In this document: one piece after another, positions 10,832-24,292 of the stretch
How the letters are laid out: the number at the start of each line of letters is the position of its first letter
How positions within the stretch are numbered: position 1 is the first letter of the stretch
NCBI RefSeq assembly: GCF_003672135.1
Contig: NC_039511.1
Span: forward strand, 5,854,464-5,918,463
DNA: 64,000 nucleotides
From: Ooceraea biroi
Lineage: Eukaryota > Arthropoda > Insecta > Hymenoptera > Formicidae
Direction: 5' to 3'
The notes under the pieces: generated by a model
The model's database searches: none
What the model was told of the DNA's origin: nothing
The model's input: only the letters and a program-made list of their open reading frames with translations
Position numbers and translations under genes: made by a program

Positions 10832-13800
10832 CTAATCAGATTCTTGAAATATATTAGTATAATCTGTAATCTTTGCACATTGTAAAGCATCGTTGATTTC
10901 TAAATAATTCAAGGCATCTGCTGTTGCTGGCAACCAAGTGGTAGTTACATTCTGATCAATGACAGACGTTGGATTTCTGTAGAAGAAAAGATATCATTGA
11001 TTCATATTTAATATTATTATGACTTTCAATCGATCTATAATGTCTGATTCTTACAATGCTGCTTTAACAATTCATACTTACCCTGTCTTCGCAAAATTCG
11101 TCCACATACTTGTAAGGGCTTCTAATACTTTTCGATCTTTTGTGCCTATGGCCGGTGGTTTAGGATCATTAACTTTATAAATAGGTATGTAAAACAGATA
11201 TGATAACTCATCATCATGAGCCGCTCCTAGAGAATGCCGATTCCATAGAGATTAATATTGTAAAACACAAAGCAAACAGTTGAAACTTAACATATGAGAG
11301 AATTTTACATAATGCATTTACCAATCATGGCCAATTTGTTTCCCAGCATAATTTGCTTAGTAGTTGTCTGATTACCGACATAAGAAAACTTATAAAAGTA
11401 TGTCACTGCCTCTTTCCTTTTTCTTCGGCTATTTATGAATTCTATTACAGGTATGTTCAGATAAATAGCATCCATGCATTGTATGATGAATAGGACACTG
11501 TTTCCAGTACACGGTTTTCCATTAAAATACCATTGCTTAATGCGCTTCATCAGCTGCGCTGTTTTTACCGGGTCTTGTAACTTTCTTACTTTTCTCACAT
11601 GATTCGGTAAGTCTTCGTAGAGCATTTTCAAATTTTTTTCACTAAAATCTATTAATATAAGAACGGTATATGAATGAAAGAGGCAAAATAAAAATATGCA
11701 GGAATGAAGGTATGTTAATATTATAATGTTTAAAGATGTCACTCTAATTTATGACCAATTTTAATACCGTCAAGATAAAGTATATATTCATGAGTAGTAT
11801 AACCAACTATGATTGGTATATCATTATCATCATTGAGCAACTGATGAATAGGACGTGGAAACAAAGGTTTTTTTACGTCACTGTCAATCACGGGTGTTAA
11901 TGGTAGATTAAAGCTGTACATATCCTATATAAATAACATATTTCCTCATTAATATTTAATACTTTTGCTCTACTTATAATTTTTATAAATTCAAATAACT
12001 ATAAATCATGTTGAATTTCGTAAAGATTCGATAACTATCGATATTGCAAATGAAAAATGTATAAACAGCAAATTACCTTTCGAGTAAGAAATCGATATTG
12101 CGCTTTGACGATCTGGTCAGCGGGTATCTTTCGAAGAAACTCTATGATTTCTTCGGGGTCCTTGGAATCATTGCCAAGTACTGAGGCAAGTTTAAATGAG
12201 ATCACTTCTTGCTGAGTCTCTTTTATTGCCCAACTGCACGTACTTATAGTGCTTTGAAGAATAGCTTTGTGAAAAAGACCTGTAGGTATAATTACTATGT
12301 ATAAATATGTATAACGATAAGTATAATATAATATCAAAATTTCGTTTTCATACAAAATAGTTTTTTATTTAATGCTACCATTATGTCTTGTATTAGAGCA
12401 TGTTTAGGATACCTTTAGATAGCGGTGATAACATTAGTAAATGCACGCATGCAGCACCACTACTGCTACCAAATACAGTGATGTTTTCTGGATCTCCGCC
12501 GAATATTTGAATATTTTCTTTTACCCATTTCAGCGCGACAATCTGATCTTTCAGACCTTGGTTTCCGCTTGCTGCTTCATGACCGAGTTTTAAGAAACCT
12601 TTAAGAATGCAAACTTTAAGATACGTGCCAGATAATTAGCATTAGATACACATCTATATATATATGTTGCTACTTGTCGCAAACAGGCACTAATATTATT
12701 CGGGACATTTTGAAGAGGAAACCAACACATTCTTACGGGCATAAATCTTACCAAAAGCACCGAGTCTGTAGTTTATGGACACTGCAATGACTTCTTTTGC
12801 CAAAAGATAATCAAGTCGTTGATTAATATCAGAACCTGATCCAATAAGAAATGCTCCACCATGAATCCAAACCATAACTGGATTCCGCGTTGTTCCATAG
12901 ATACTATGTGGTACATAAACATTAAGATAAAGGCAGTCTTCGTCACCGATCACCGTTTTAGTTAATAGTTCTAGTTGTGAACAAACGTTGCCGTTTTCGG
13001 ACGCATCGCGGATGCCATCCCACGAAGCTGGAGGTTCGGGGTCCTTGTGCAAACAAATAGAAATAAATAGATTTAGTGTGATTTTAGGTATACAGTTAAA
13101 TCAAGATAATATATCGTGCCGTCTATAACACTATTTTCTTGATTTCTCAACATTTTATTGTATATAATACAATGTAAGTATGTTAAATAAGAAGTTTATT
13201 ATAATCTCGTCGCCGTGTCTTATCGATAGTATCTCAAATAAATAGAAGTCCGCGGACGAAACGATCAAATCGCTATATTTCGCTAACCGTAAAGTGGATC
13301 GCATTCAAGTTTGATAAATCATTCTTTTTCTTTTGGTGTAATCAATTCTTGGAAATTCAGTTCTTTTGGCGTTCAACTCTTTGCGTATTATTCTATTTAG
13401 TTAACTAATAAAGTCATTATGCAGTTTCTTTTTAAAAACTAAAACAAAGATTTTTTCGCACCTTGTTCCACGGACATTATCCTAAAACACACTTATACAC
13501 TATTATAGATTATGGACTCGCCTTTTCGCACAAAAATGTGAAAAGAAACGGAAAGAACATGTAAAGTTGTGAAGTGTGCGTGAGGTCGAACAAAAGGATG
13601 TGATGCACATTTATTTATCAATCTTTTCTATAATTAAGGGCAAGCTGGAGTGACTAGGGAACTTCTTCGCGATGGTGCTGCCAGTTGCACAATAAAATGC
13701 TTTTTATAAAAATTTCGCAATTTGTACGCACAAAATCATACATATACATACTTATACATACATACAAGCTTTTCAGACACATTTTTCTTTTTTATTACGC

Positions 13801-14411
13801 CTCTAAAGTCACTTCAAAAAGCATCCTCATATTCCTTAATTGTGTCCAAACACCGCTCAACAGCGATTTTGTGCGTACAAATTGCGCAATTTTTATAAAA
13901 AACATTTTAACTGTCATTTTTGTGCAAATGGCAACACTGTTTTTTACTAGTCACTCCAGCATCCCCTTAATTTCTCGGTAATTATTGTGAAGATTGTAAG
14001 GCGATATAGGACTTTTTTCAACTCAATCTGCTCTACCTCCTCAGGAGCGTTGGTCCATTCATCACTAAACACATTGTAGACAATATTTGAGACAGATTTT
14101 AGAGTTGGTTAAACATACGAGCGTTAGATTAGTTTGTAAGTCTGATATCCAGTATACATTACAAGACAATGACAAAAAGGAAGATAAAATTTAAAGGATT
14201 GTTTGAAAAAATTTAACAATTATATTATTTTTAATTTTACCTGAAATCTTAATTTGCCAACTGGTGGAGCAGCAAAAGGTATACCTTTAAAAGCAAAATA
14301 ATGAGAACCAAGCACATTTTTTTGCAAAACTCCTTGCAACTTTCCTTGTTTCACAGTCACGACGGGCTGATTCATGGTAGAATAATAATAACTGTCTGAC
14401 ATTGCTCGCAT
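10832..14411 (-). CDS. Carboxylesterase, array copy 1
   Basis: Eight exons in reading order: 14411-14241, 13043-12752, 12598-12413, 12279-12077, 11924-11768, 11648-11322, 11226-11082, 10976-10832. They join to 1626 nt (541 residues) with consistent phase. The protein is an alpha/beta-hydrolase of the carboxylesterase type B family: KGIPFAAPPVG near the N-terminus, oxyanion loop WIHGGAF, EDCLYLNVYVP, nucleophile elbow GSSSG, acid region TTHEY and histidine region GAAHDDE. All three catalytic positions are present. No signal peptide is visible, so a cytosolic enzyme is inferred. Substrate is unknown; insect relatives hydrolyse xenobiotic esters, lipids or hormones. Exon 5 could end slightly later, at another in-phase donor. 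Confidence 0.88.
13634..13970. mobile_element. TTAA-flanked foldback element in intron 1 of esterase copy 1
   Basis: TTAA at 13634-13637 and 13967-13970 bracket inverted ends, gctggagtgactag on the left and ctagtcactccagc on the right. A second pair of inverted subterminal segments, around 13695-13730 and 13868-13910, shares tttgtacgcacaaaatc. TTAA flanks suggest piggyBac-like targeting (inference). No transposase frame. Confidence 0.75.
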
Positions 14412-15001
14412 TCTTATATCATTGCGTTCTATCGTCTATTATCGTCGAACTATGTTTTATTTATGAATAATATGATACTATGTTTTATTTTTCAACAATA
14501 TAATGGACGATGAAAATAAAAAAGACCATAAATTGGCAATTGGCGAAAAAATACAATCCGAAATTTAAAATAAAGATAAAGCAAACATGTGTTTAAGAAA
14601 CAGTCTGTTATTTTACAAGTATTATTTAGTAGTTAACACTTAATTTACATCATAAATATGAATCTCTCCTTCGTTATCGTCAACTTTCACTTGAATCTTT
14701 GTATTTATAGTTTATAGAGTTGTGACTTAATTATTGGAATAAAGTTACAATTGATACTACACAAGTTTTAGTGTTCTTTCTTCTTTCTTGTTGTAAGTAA
14801 AACACAAGCGTCGTTAGTATGCGTGTTTTATCACATATATTAGTGCACGTCGTAAATAATGAATTTTATGAATGCTATTATGCTCAATCGCATTTGACAT
14901 TCGACATACATATGCCAATCATGTCGACATATCGACATTTAACATTTCATATATTGAAAAAGCACAAAAATGTACAATCCTTTTTTACATATATTATACA
15001 C

Positions 15002-15222
15002 TAGCATCCCCCGTCACGCGGGCTTCGCCCGCGATATTATGTGTAGAATTAAATAAAAACACATTTTACACCTTCTTACCCGTTAGGGGTGGAATTTCGG
15101 AAAACCCTCCCTTAGTGAGCACCTACGTGATAGTAGGAATATACCCTTAAAATTTCAAGTCGATAGGTGCAGTGATTCGGGCTGCACGTTGATGAGTGAG
15201 TGAGTGGTATTTGGCTTATATA
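15002..15222. repeat. Dispersed repeat, copy A
   Basis: From tagcatcccccgt to ggcttatatat this is highly similar to 29556-29781. Shared blocks include ggtggaatttcggaaaaccc and tcaagtcgataggtgcagtg. The short TA-repeat tail resembles the 3' end of a non-LTR element, but that identity is inference. Confidence 0.8.
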
Positions 15223-15223
15223 T

Positions 15224-15648
15224 CCCAGATAGACAAGTCTGTTAGAACAGATTTTCGTCAAATACCCGCTACAAATTTTGAAGACAGAAAGACTGCAGAC
15301 TGCATACAGAAACTAATATAACAAATAATGTTGTCAGTATGTCAGCAGCAAATACAACAATATCTGCTCACATAACTAGACAGCAGATAGTCGGCAGAAA
15401 CCGAGCAGAGCCTGTTAATATCTGTCAGCAGATTGACGGCAGAAACCGAGCAGGATCTGCGCGGCGCTGTTGTCCAGTTATGTTTTATACAGATTCTGTC
15501 GACAATCTGTTGTCAGGTTCTGTTCTACAGTCTCTGCCGCTAAAACAAAAGCTTAATGCGGACACAGATGACTATGGTTCTGGTGTGGGTTTCTGATCGA
15601 ATCTGTTGCCAGCCTGCAGGCAGGCTGCGAACAGTTTGCTTACTGGGT
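15224..15648. mobile_element. Possible CCCAG...CTGGG non-autonomous element
   Basis: It begins cccagatagacaag and ends gtttgcttactggg, roughly inverted. Inside are two imperfect direct copies of a block containing ggcagaaaccgagcag and a small palindrome cagcctgcaggcaggctg. It abuts repeat copy A. The ends match only partially, so the boundaries are tentative. Confidence 0.4.
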
Positions 15649-16887
15649 ATATTATACATTTAAGATTATTGAGAGACTTTACATTTACTTATTATCACAC
15701 AGAAATAAACTATTTTCTGTAAAAATTCCTGGTGTATGAATGCTTTTTACGTTCTATAACTACTGATATAACTATCTGCATAATCCCCTGTCTACATAAT
15801 TTCTTTAAAAAGTGCATATGAAATTCGAAATTAATTTTGGTCTTATCTTCTATTATCTCTTATATTCCAACCATATTAATTAATATGTTAATATGTTAAT
15901 TAATAGGGCAGATATTACTATTTATACGTTCTTTAAAATAAATAATAATGGATATATGTGTAATATTTTTACCTAAATAAGTCATATTAATGCAAATAGA
16001 TATCAATAAAACCATTTATTTCTTTCATCATTTTTACATAATGCAAGTTACAAATAATACATTACATATTACGTAGCAAACAGTTCATGTTTACCAGAAT
16101 TGTAGGGGAGACCGAGGCGAAGTCACTTTTTTTCGGTGCCAATTTTTAACAACAAAATTAATATTTTTCGTGAAATGTAGTGTACCGTTGTAAAAAGTGA
16201 ACTCTTGGTTATAAATTTATATGGGCATATTTGATCTATGTCGCTTTGTTCCGTTATAGAGTAAAAACCGTTATAGGTAAAAACTACAAAAGTGCAAAAA
16301 TTGAAATGTCAAAATTGCCGGAGCGGAATCGTCATACATGTGACATGCGTTTCTAGCGTATCGTACTATTTCAGCTATTTCTTATTTACCATTATCTCGA
16401 TTCTTCGCCCCGGTGGCTTGGTGATGACTTCGTCCCGGACACAGATTTCAAGTTTGTTCAAGTGACTGATGAAATAACATATTCCTGTCTTCTTTAAAGA
16501 AGATTAATTCTGTATGAAATACTACACAATAAATTTTATTTTATTACATATTCTCCATTGCATCCTCAAATATGTAATTGTAACCCAGCAAACATACTTT
16601 TGTAACTATACTATAACAAGTACATAACTCAATCTAACCGAATATAACAAGTTATATAACAGGATTGTAACATGTAATATACTAGTTCCTTGTAATTTCC
16701 TACTCAAGGAACTAATAATGTTACATAACAGCTATACATTTAATTAGGACAATTATATAAATGTAATATTATACATTGTTAGATAGAATTAATATCTGAA
16801 ATCTCAGAAAGAAAGATAAATTGTAGTAATAGGCTTACATATTTGAACTTATTTATGTATTAATGTGACCTATAATTATGATGCTTA

Positions 16888-19800
16888 CTAATCATCTGAA
16901 TCTTCTTGAAATATATTAGTATAATCTGTGATCGTTGCACATTGTAAAGCGTCATTGATTTCTAAGTAATTCAAGGCATCTGCTGTTGCTGGCAACCAAG
17001 TGGTAGTTACATTTTGATCAATGACAGACGTTGGATTTCTGTAGAAGAACAGATATCATTGATTCATATTTAATATTATTATGACTTTCAATCGATCTAT
17101 AATGTCTGATTCTTACGATGCTATTTTAACAATTATACCTACCCTGTCTTTGCAAAATTCGTCCACATACTTGTGATAGCTTCTACTACTTTCCGATCTT
17201 TTGTGCCTATAGCAGGTGGTTGAGGATCATTAACACTTTGAGGTGTGTAAAATAGATGTGATATCTCATCACCATGAGCCGCTCCTAGAGAATGCCGATT
17301 AGAGATTAATATTGTCTGACATAAAGCAAATAGTTGAAACTTAACATTTGAGAGAATTTTACATAATGCAATTACCATACATGATTACTTTGTTTCCCAG
17401 CATAATTTGCTTAGTAGTTGTCTGATTACCGACATATGAAAACTTATAAAAGTATGTCACTGCCTCTTTCCTTTTTCTTCGGCTATTTACGAATTCTATT
17501 ATAGGTATGTTCAGATAAATATCACTCATGCATTGTATGATTGAGGAGACACTGTTTTTAGTACATGGTTTTCCATTAAAATACCATTGCTTAATGCGCT
17601 CCGTCAGCTGCACTATTTTTACCGGGTCTTGTAAACTTCTTACTTGTCTCACATGGTTCGGTAAGTCTTCGTAGAGCATTTTCAAAGTTTTTTCACTAGG
17701 ATCTATTACCATAAGAACGGTATATGAATGAAAGAGACGAAAAAAAATATACAGGAATGTGCAGGTATGTTAATATTATAATGTTTAAAGACATGAATCC
17801 AATTTATGAGGTATTTACCAGGTTCAATACTGTCAAGATGGAATATATATTCATGAGATGTATTACCAACTATGATTGGTATATCATTATCATCATTAAG
17901 CAACTGATACAGAGGACGTGGAAACAAAGGTATTTTTACGTCGCTGTCAACCACGGGTGTAAATGGTAGATTCATGCCGTACCTTTCCTATATAAATAAC
18001 ATATTTCCTCATTAATATTTAATATTTTTGCTCTATTTATAATTTTTATAACTCCATATAAATATAAATCCTGTTAAATATTATAAAATTTTGATAATTA
18101 TCAAATCGGTAAATAAAAATATATAAAAAATATAAATATATAAAAACCAAATGACCTTTAGAGGTATAAATTGCCATTGCGCATTGACGATTTGGTCAGC
18201 GGGTATCTTTCGAAGAAACTCTACGATTTCTTCGGAGTCCTTGGAATCAATGCCAAGTAATGAGGCAAGTTTAAACGGGATTACTTCTTGCTGAGTCTCT
18301 TTTATTGACGAAATGCACGTACTTATAGTGCTTTGAAGAATAGCTTTGTGAAAAAGACCTGTAGGTATAATTACTATATATAAATATGTATAACGATAAG
18401 TATAATGAATATCACAATTTCGTTTTCATACCTAATAGTTTTTTATTTAATATTACCATTATGTTTTATATTAGAGCATATTTAGGATACCTTTAGATAG
18501 CGGTGATAACATTAATAAATGCACGCACACAGCACCACTACTGTTACCAAATACAGTGATGTTTTCTGGATCCCCGCCAAATACTTGAATATTTTCTCTC
18601 AGCCATTTCAGTGCAGCAATCTGATCTTTCAGGCCCTGGTTTCCGCATGCTGTTTCATGACCGAGTTTTAAGAAACCTTTAAAAAGAAGTTAAGGTACAT
18701 ACGAGTTAACTGGCATTATTAGATACATACCTTTATACTGCTATCTTTCGCAAACAAACACGAAATAGTATTCAGGATATTTTGAAGAGGAAACCGTCAA
18801 CATATTCTTAAAGGAATAAATCTTACCTAAAGCACCGAGTCTGTAGGTTATTAACACTACAATGACTTCTTTTGCCAAAAGATAATCAGGTTGTTGATTA
18901 ATATCAGAGCCTGACCCAAGTAGATTTCCCCCGCCATGAACCCAAACCATAACTGGAATCCGCGTTGTTCCATAGATACTATGTGGTACATAAACGTTAA
19001 GATAAAGGCAGTCTTCGTCACCGATCACCGTTTTAGTTAGTAGATCTATTTGTAAAGAAATGTTGCCATTTTCGGACGCATCGCGAATGCCATCCCACGC
19101 AGCTGGAGGTTTGGGATCCTAATGCAAACAATGAAAATAACTAGACTTAGTGTAATTTTAGTTATATAGTTAGATCAAGATAATATGTCATACAGTTTAG
19201 CACTGTTTTCTTGATTTCTGAACATTTATGTTGTTATATCCGGGCTGGCCACCCGGTGTAACGAGAGACTGATCAGCTGGAAGTCAGCTGAGCGACGCGA
19301 GTTGACGAGCTGAGAAGGAAAGACGACGGGCCTCCTAGCAACGGTTAAATGAGTCTCCGAGCGACAAGCAATAAACAAGCTAAAACAACGAGTCGAAGAT
19401 CAGCTGCGGTGACAGCTGGACGTGTCGCGAATCGATCCGGATTCATATACGAATATACGAATTGTTCCGCCAGCTTCTTCGAATAAAGTTCCTTGTTCCT
19501 TATAACGCGAGTGTTATTTCTGCGAACGTGCGAGTGATAGCGAGTGAGTGAGCGGAAGTGTGTGTGGAGCTGTGGATACGTAACAATATATTTTCTAATT
19601 CAATAAAATCGGCCAGACCTTTCTGGACACAAAATGGAACCAAAGTTAGATTAATTGGATACTATCCCATACAGCACGAAAACATTTCAGAAATATTTCA
19701 GAAGTATTTCATCTGACAGATGAAAGCATCTCATAAACATTGCAAAATGTTTCTGCAACAGTTATGAGATAACTTCGGAATAGCAAAATGTCCGCGACAC

Positions 19801-22800
19801 TTGCATTCAAAACTTTATAGAAAGGTTGCTGAAAGGTATAGATCAATCTGTAACCTTTCTGAAATATTGCCGAAAGATTATTAAAATAGCTGAAATCTTT
19901 TTGATATATTACTAAAGGTTAATTGAAATAATTTTGAAACTTTCCTATGATGTTGCACACAAATTACAAAGCTCTTATTAAAATAAATCGAAAATACTTC
20001 AGAAATTATATTTAAATTTGTTGAAATTTGATTATTTCCCTTTACAAATGTGCGAGATAAGGTATAAATAAATGTGTTCAGTATTTCAATAAACAAAAGA
20101 AAATGTATATATATAATTACGAAAAATATGTAACAATACATTCAAACAGTTTCAAATAATTATATATCAATCACATACAAATAAGCAAGAAAATATACGT
20201 GTGAACCTCAAAGTCACAAGAAAAGAAAATACAAAAATAGCCAATGCTTTGTTTAAGCAAAGAATCTCATAAATCAAATTAAAGAAAAATTTCTACTCAT
20301 CCGATTGATTCCGTGACTTCCAGATATCAGTCGCCTTTTTCGTTTTTCAGATCTGTGCACAAATCCGCCTTAATTCTATATCGGTAAACTATTCGCCAGT
20401 AACTATCCGCCAGTGGATCCACTTATTTGTTCGCTCGCTCCAACGGTCGCGTGAGAAAAGGGTCGAATACATCGCTACGCGTCTCGTCGTGCCGATATTT
20501 GTCTATCGATATTTGATGCCCGAATCTTCCCGAGACAATTGGGCAGAATTAGCGCGAAGTTTAAACTAGTTTTCTCAACAAAATTTATTATATTCAGAAG
20601 ATTGCAAATACTAAAAAGTTATAATAAAAATTATATATAAAATGTATTTATTATTTTTATTGTACGTTTTTATTTAATATTTGCAATCTAATTAATATAA
20701 TAAATATGATTTCTGATATATGCTTAATGAAAAAAATACATAATATATATAAGATGTATATATTAGGTGTTTGAATAAGTTTCCGCCGTTTTTTTGTGAA
20801 ATAAAAGGCCTGTGTTTCTCGAGAAACAGAAACAGAAGTTTATTCAAAGTAGTGCCCATCGTTAGCTATAACTTTTTCCCACTTTTCACGTAATAAGTGG
20901 ATTCCGCGATAGAAGAACTCCGGTTCTTTTGAAGTGATCCAGTGCTCAAGCCAATTTTTGATATCTTCATACGAAGTGAAGTGCTGCTCAGCAAGGCCAT
21001 GCTGCATGGACCGAAACAAATGATAATCAGGAGCCAGGTCTGGGAAATACGGCGGGTGAGATAACACATCCCATCCAAGTGCCTCCAAGATTTCCTTCAC
21101 TGGTTTCGCAACATGTGGTCGAGCATTGTCGTGTAGAAAAATCACTTTGTCATGTCTTTTGGCGTATTCTGGATGTTTGTCTTTCAATGCTCGGTTCAAA
21201 TTCATTAATTGTTCTCGGTAACGTTCACTATTGATGGTCTGACACGGTTGCAGCAGCTCATAATACACCACGCCTTGTTGATCCCACCAAATGCACAACA
21301 TAACCTTCCATCCATGAATAATTCGTTTTGGCGTTGATGATGATGGCTGGCCGGGCTTACTCCATGTTTTTAGTTGTTTCGGATGGTCATAGTGGATCCA
21401 TTTTTCATCCCCAGTAACGATTCGATGGAGAAACGACTTCCTATTCTGTCTTTGAAGCAACAATTCGCACATGGTTAAACGCCTTTCAAGATCTCTTTCT
21501 TTCAATTCATGTGGTAACCAGTTTCCGAGTTTTTGAATCATGCCCATTGTTTTTAAACGTTTGCTAACAGTCGATTGATCAACATTTAATGCCTCTGACA
21601 ATTCCTTCAGCGTTTGACATGGATCTTCATCAAATAATGCTTCCAGTTGTTTATCCTCAAATTTTTCGGTGCACCTTCGCGTTCTTTATCTTTCACATCG
21701 AAATCACCATTTCTAAAGCGCTGAAACCATTCTCTACATCTTTCGGATGGAGCATGCTCCCCATACGCCTCCACAAGTAAACGATAACTTTCAGCTGCAC
21801 TTTTCTAAACAATAAAATAATGCAGTAAAACTTCCCGCAAATGCTGTTTTGTTGGCACAAAATTCGACATTTTGAATGTAGTGACAAAACTATTGTTTAC
21901 ACCTCCACCAAATGTCATATACTAAATATAAAAGCTTGCTTACAGTACTCTCGTATACTGCCGCTGCCACTGAAATTCTATGCCTGTAGTACTCGTTACG
22001 ACATCTCTTGGAAAACGGTGGAACTTATTCAAACACCTAATAGATATGCATATATATCTATATATATAAGATATATATATATAGATATACACATACATAG
22101 CTAAACCAAGTATTCACCAAGTTTCCCTTCAAAAAGCGTGAATTGTTGGCACATTGACAAAGAGCCATTCTTATATTATATATTTTCCTTTTTCTTCCTC
22201 CAAATAGTTGATTAAAAGGAAAGAATTATATAGATATATAATTCTCTGTTCAACCAACACTTATATTTGAAAGAAAAAAAGGATACGTGAAGATAATGCA
22301 TTTTTTTGTCAACTGGTTAGCTTCACTAAAGATCGAATACTTGGTCTAGGTATATATATATATAATTTTACTTTTTACAATATTCACATTTTTCAAATTT
22401 ATTGCATGTGGTAGGTTTTAGAAACATTTCTGTTGCAACATTTCATATGACATATTGCGGAATCCTTTCAGAAATGTTGCATATGAAATGTGAAATCTTG
22501 AAATGATTTTAAAACCTTCCTGAAAGCTTTCTGTATTAATCGGTGCTGTATGGGATGTCAGAGAGCTAAAGGTGTTCCTACCGAAGCGGATGCAATGCAC
22601 ACTTATCTGACAATCGTTTATAATTAAGTTAGCAATATTTATTTTGAAGATTATAAAATGATGTCTATATTTCAACTCAATCTACCTCCTTACGAACGTT
22701 AGTCCGTTCATCACAAAACTTTGTAAATAATATTTGAAACAGCTTTTAGAGTTGGTTTAAAATATTAGCGTTTGAAAAAATGTAACAATTAGATACGTTA

Positions 22801-22984
22801 TTTTAAATCTTACCTGAAATCTTAATTTGCCAACTGGTGGAGCAGCAAAAGGTATACCTTTAAAAGCAAAATAATGGGAACCATCAAGCACATTTTCTTC
22901 CAGAACTCCTTGCAACTTTCCTTGCTTCACAGTCACGACGGGCCGATCCATGGTAGAATAATAACTGCCTAAAATTGCTCGCAT
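16888..22984 (-). CDS. Carboxylesterase, array copy 2
   Basis: Eight exons: 22984-22814, 19118-18827, 18676-18491, 18358-18156, 17987-17819, 17702-17376, 17284-17143, 17038-16888. They join to 1641 nt, about 546 residues. Same family and exon plan as copy 1. Features: oxyanion loop WVHGGGN, elbow GNSSG, acid region TSHEY, histidine region GAAHGDE, C-terminus QEDSDD. Intron 1 has grown to 3.7 kb through nested insertions (a probable solo LTR and a TIR element containing a mariner). It is closest to copy 3 in exons 2, 7 and 8 and in upstream sequence. No frame break was found. Whether the enlarged intron is spliced efficiently cannot be told. Confidence 0.85.
19232..19585. mobile_element. Probable solo LTR in intron 1 of copy 2
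   Basis: A 354-bp GC-richer block starts tgttatatccgg and ends gatacgtaaca (TG...CA ends). It contains an AATAAA (about 19483) followed by ccttgttccttataacgcgag, as expected for an LTR R/U5 border. The matching intron of copy 4 (around 36370-36400) lacks it. A clean target duplication is not visible, so the class is inferred. Confidence 0.55.
20763..22040 (-). mobile_element. Mariner transposon
   Basis: Inverted ends ttaggtgtttgaataag match the complement cttattcaaacacctaa, with TA at 20761-20762 and 22041-22042 as target duplication. It encodes a broken mariner transposase on the minus strand. Confidence 0.9.
20840..21869 (-). pseudogene. Mariner transposase pseudogene
   Basis: The reading starts at MSNFVPTKQH (ATG at 21869). 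It meets an in-frame TAG after HYFIV, then shifts frame around 21665. From 21601 to 20840 it is open, with GDEKW, HDNARPH and PDLAPDYHLF. The family signature is DD34D; here the last block lacks one residue, leaving 33 between the second and third Asp. Stop, frameshift and spacing all indicate an inactive copy. Confidence 0.88.
22098..22352. mobile_element. Small TIR element (about 255 bp)
   Basis: Left tagctaaaccaagtattc and right gaatacttggtctaggta are inverted with two mismatches. It lies just right of the mariner, inside the larger CCCATACAGCAC element. No coding capacity. Confidence 0.6.
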
Positions 22985-23926
22985 CCTTATATGTGTGCAT
23001 TATATCTTCTGTTTTCATCGAACTATATTTTATTTATGAACAACATGATAATGCAAATTTGGACGATAAGAATGGAAAAGATAATAAAGTAGTAGTTAGA
23101 AAAAAACTACATTCCGCAATTTAAAATAAAGATAAAGCATAAAGTATAAAATATTGCATATTTCATTATTATACACTATTATGTATTTATATTATAATTT
23201 CGAGATATAGATTTATGTTTATCTACATGCAACGCGTTTGTTAGGTATATCTTTTAAATCTGAATAAAACACTGAACTATTTTTAAGAGGTATACATAAA
23301 ACGAGTGAAAATATATGTATGCAAGGAAGTGGTAAGTATTATTCATGAACGTGTAACGCAATCGTTCATAAATATAGATAAAGTAAATACCAATATATTG
23401 TAAATTTGTATGTTAAATAAGAAGTTTACAAGTTCATGTAGTCTTATCGATAATGATAGTAGATATTTCAAATAAATATAAGCGAACACATCGTTCTCTA
23501 ATGGCTGTTTTCACTTTACGTGCAAGAGACAAAAGTCATCGAGCGCAGTAGTTTGCTACTTGTCGAGTAGGTCGCATTTAAGAAAGTTTTTATAAATACT
23601 TATCTAAAAATACTTAACTAAATAGATTGTATTACCTACTATAGATGTTCGCATAGAGATAGTCATTAACGTTAAATAACTTAAATGAATTAAATAATAC
23701 AAATAATGCATTTCATATACTATAGTATATTAAAAATACACACCCATTACAATTTTATTAATTTTATATAATGCAAGTTAAAAACAATACATTTTATATT
23801 ACGTATCAAAACATTCACGTTTATCAGAATTGTATAAATAAACTACTTCCTCTTTATCATACTCATTATACTTATTATTACCTTAATTTATATAATATTT
23901 ATATATTAACTTTTTAACATTCCATG
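22985..23926. other. Upstream region of esterase copy 2, no gene
   Basis: Non-coding and AT-rich. It is nearly the same as 32965-33800 upstream of copy 3, apart from a deletion in the latter, marking a duplicated unit of gene plus upstream DNA. Confidence 0.7.
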
Positions 23927-24269
23927 TGTTGGACTGTGGATCTTTAATCTATTACCATTTGTATTACAAAAGACATTTATTATTGAATCTGAGAGATAAC
24001 ATAAAGAATATACTCGCAAAATATGCTCGCAAAATAAAACAAATAAATTGCATATAACAAATTAAGAAAATAAACTTATCGGAGTCGGAATCGCAGCACT
24101 TGGCCAAGCACTCGCTCACACGTGTGGTTCGCTCGCTCGCTCGCTACGGAAAGGGGCGAATCCTTTCTCACCTGTGCCGCAATGCCCATTTCCTTAAACG
24201 CGCCATCTCCATCCCGACAGTAATTAATCGCGGGTGAATCAAACGCGGTGAAAATTACATTTCTCAACA
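23927..24269 (-). repeat. Copia 3' LTR
   Basis: The left LTR is the 3' LTR for the minus-strand element. It contains the direct duplication atactcgcaaaat/atgctcgcaaaat that the other LTR lacks. It is preceded (in element orientation) by a purine tract taagagagag next to the LTR. Confidence 0.9.
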
Positions 24270-24292
24270 CTCTCTCTTAATTTTCACTCTAT

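Larger units (their letters stand above)
14412..16887. other. Spacer between esterase copies 1 and 2
   Basis: No host gene seen. It holds the putative upstream region of copy 1, which resembles the region upstream of copy 4 (tcgtcgaactatgttttatttatga shared), plus two repeat elements annotated separately. The rest is AT-rich. Confidence 0.6.
19669..22555. mobile_element. TIR element CCCATACAGCAC...GTGCTGTATGGG with nested insertions
   Basis: Left end cccatacagcac and right end gtgctgtatggg are inverted, followed inward by similar aaacatttcagaaa-type sequence. Outer flanks read gatactat on the left and gtcagagagctaaagg on the right. Copy 4 intron 1 has gatactacgtcaaagctaaagg (around 36475), consistent with an unoccupied site. 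The mariner at 20763-22040 and a small TIR element at 22098-22352 lie inside. Confidence 0.7.

Noticed and set aside
16560..16760. CCCAGCAAACATA start near 16583 as a full element
   Set aside because: The left end resembles the insertion inside copia, but no matching right end could be found.
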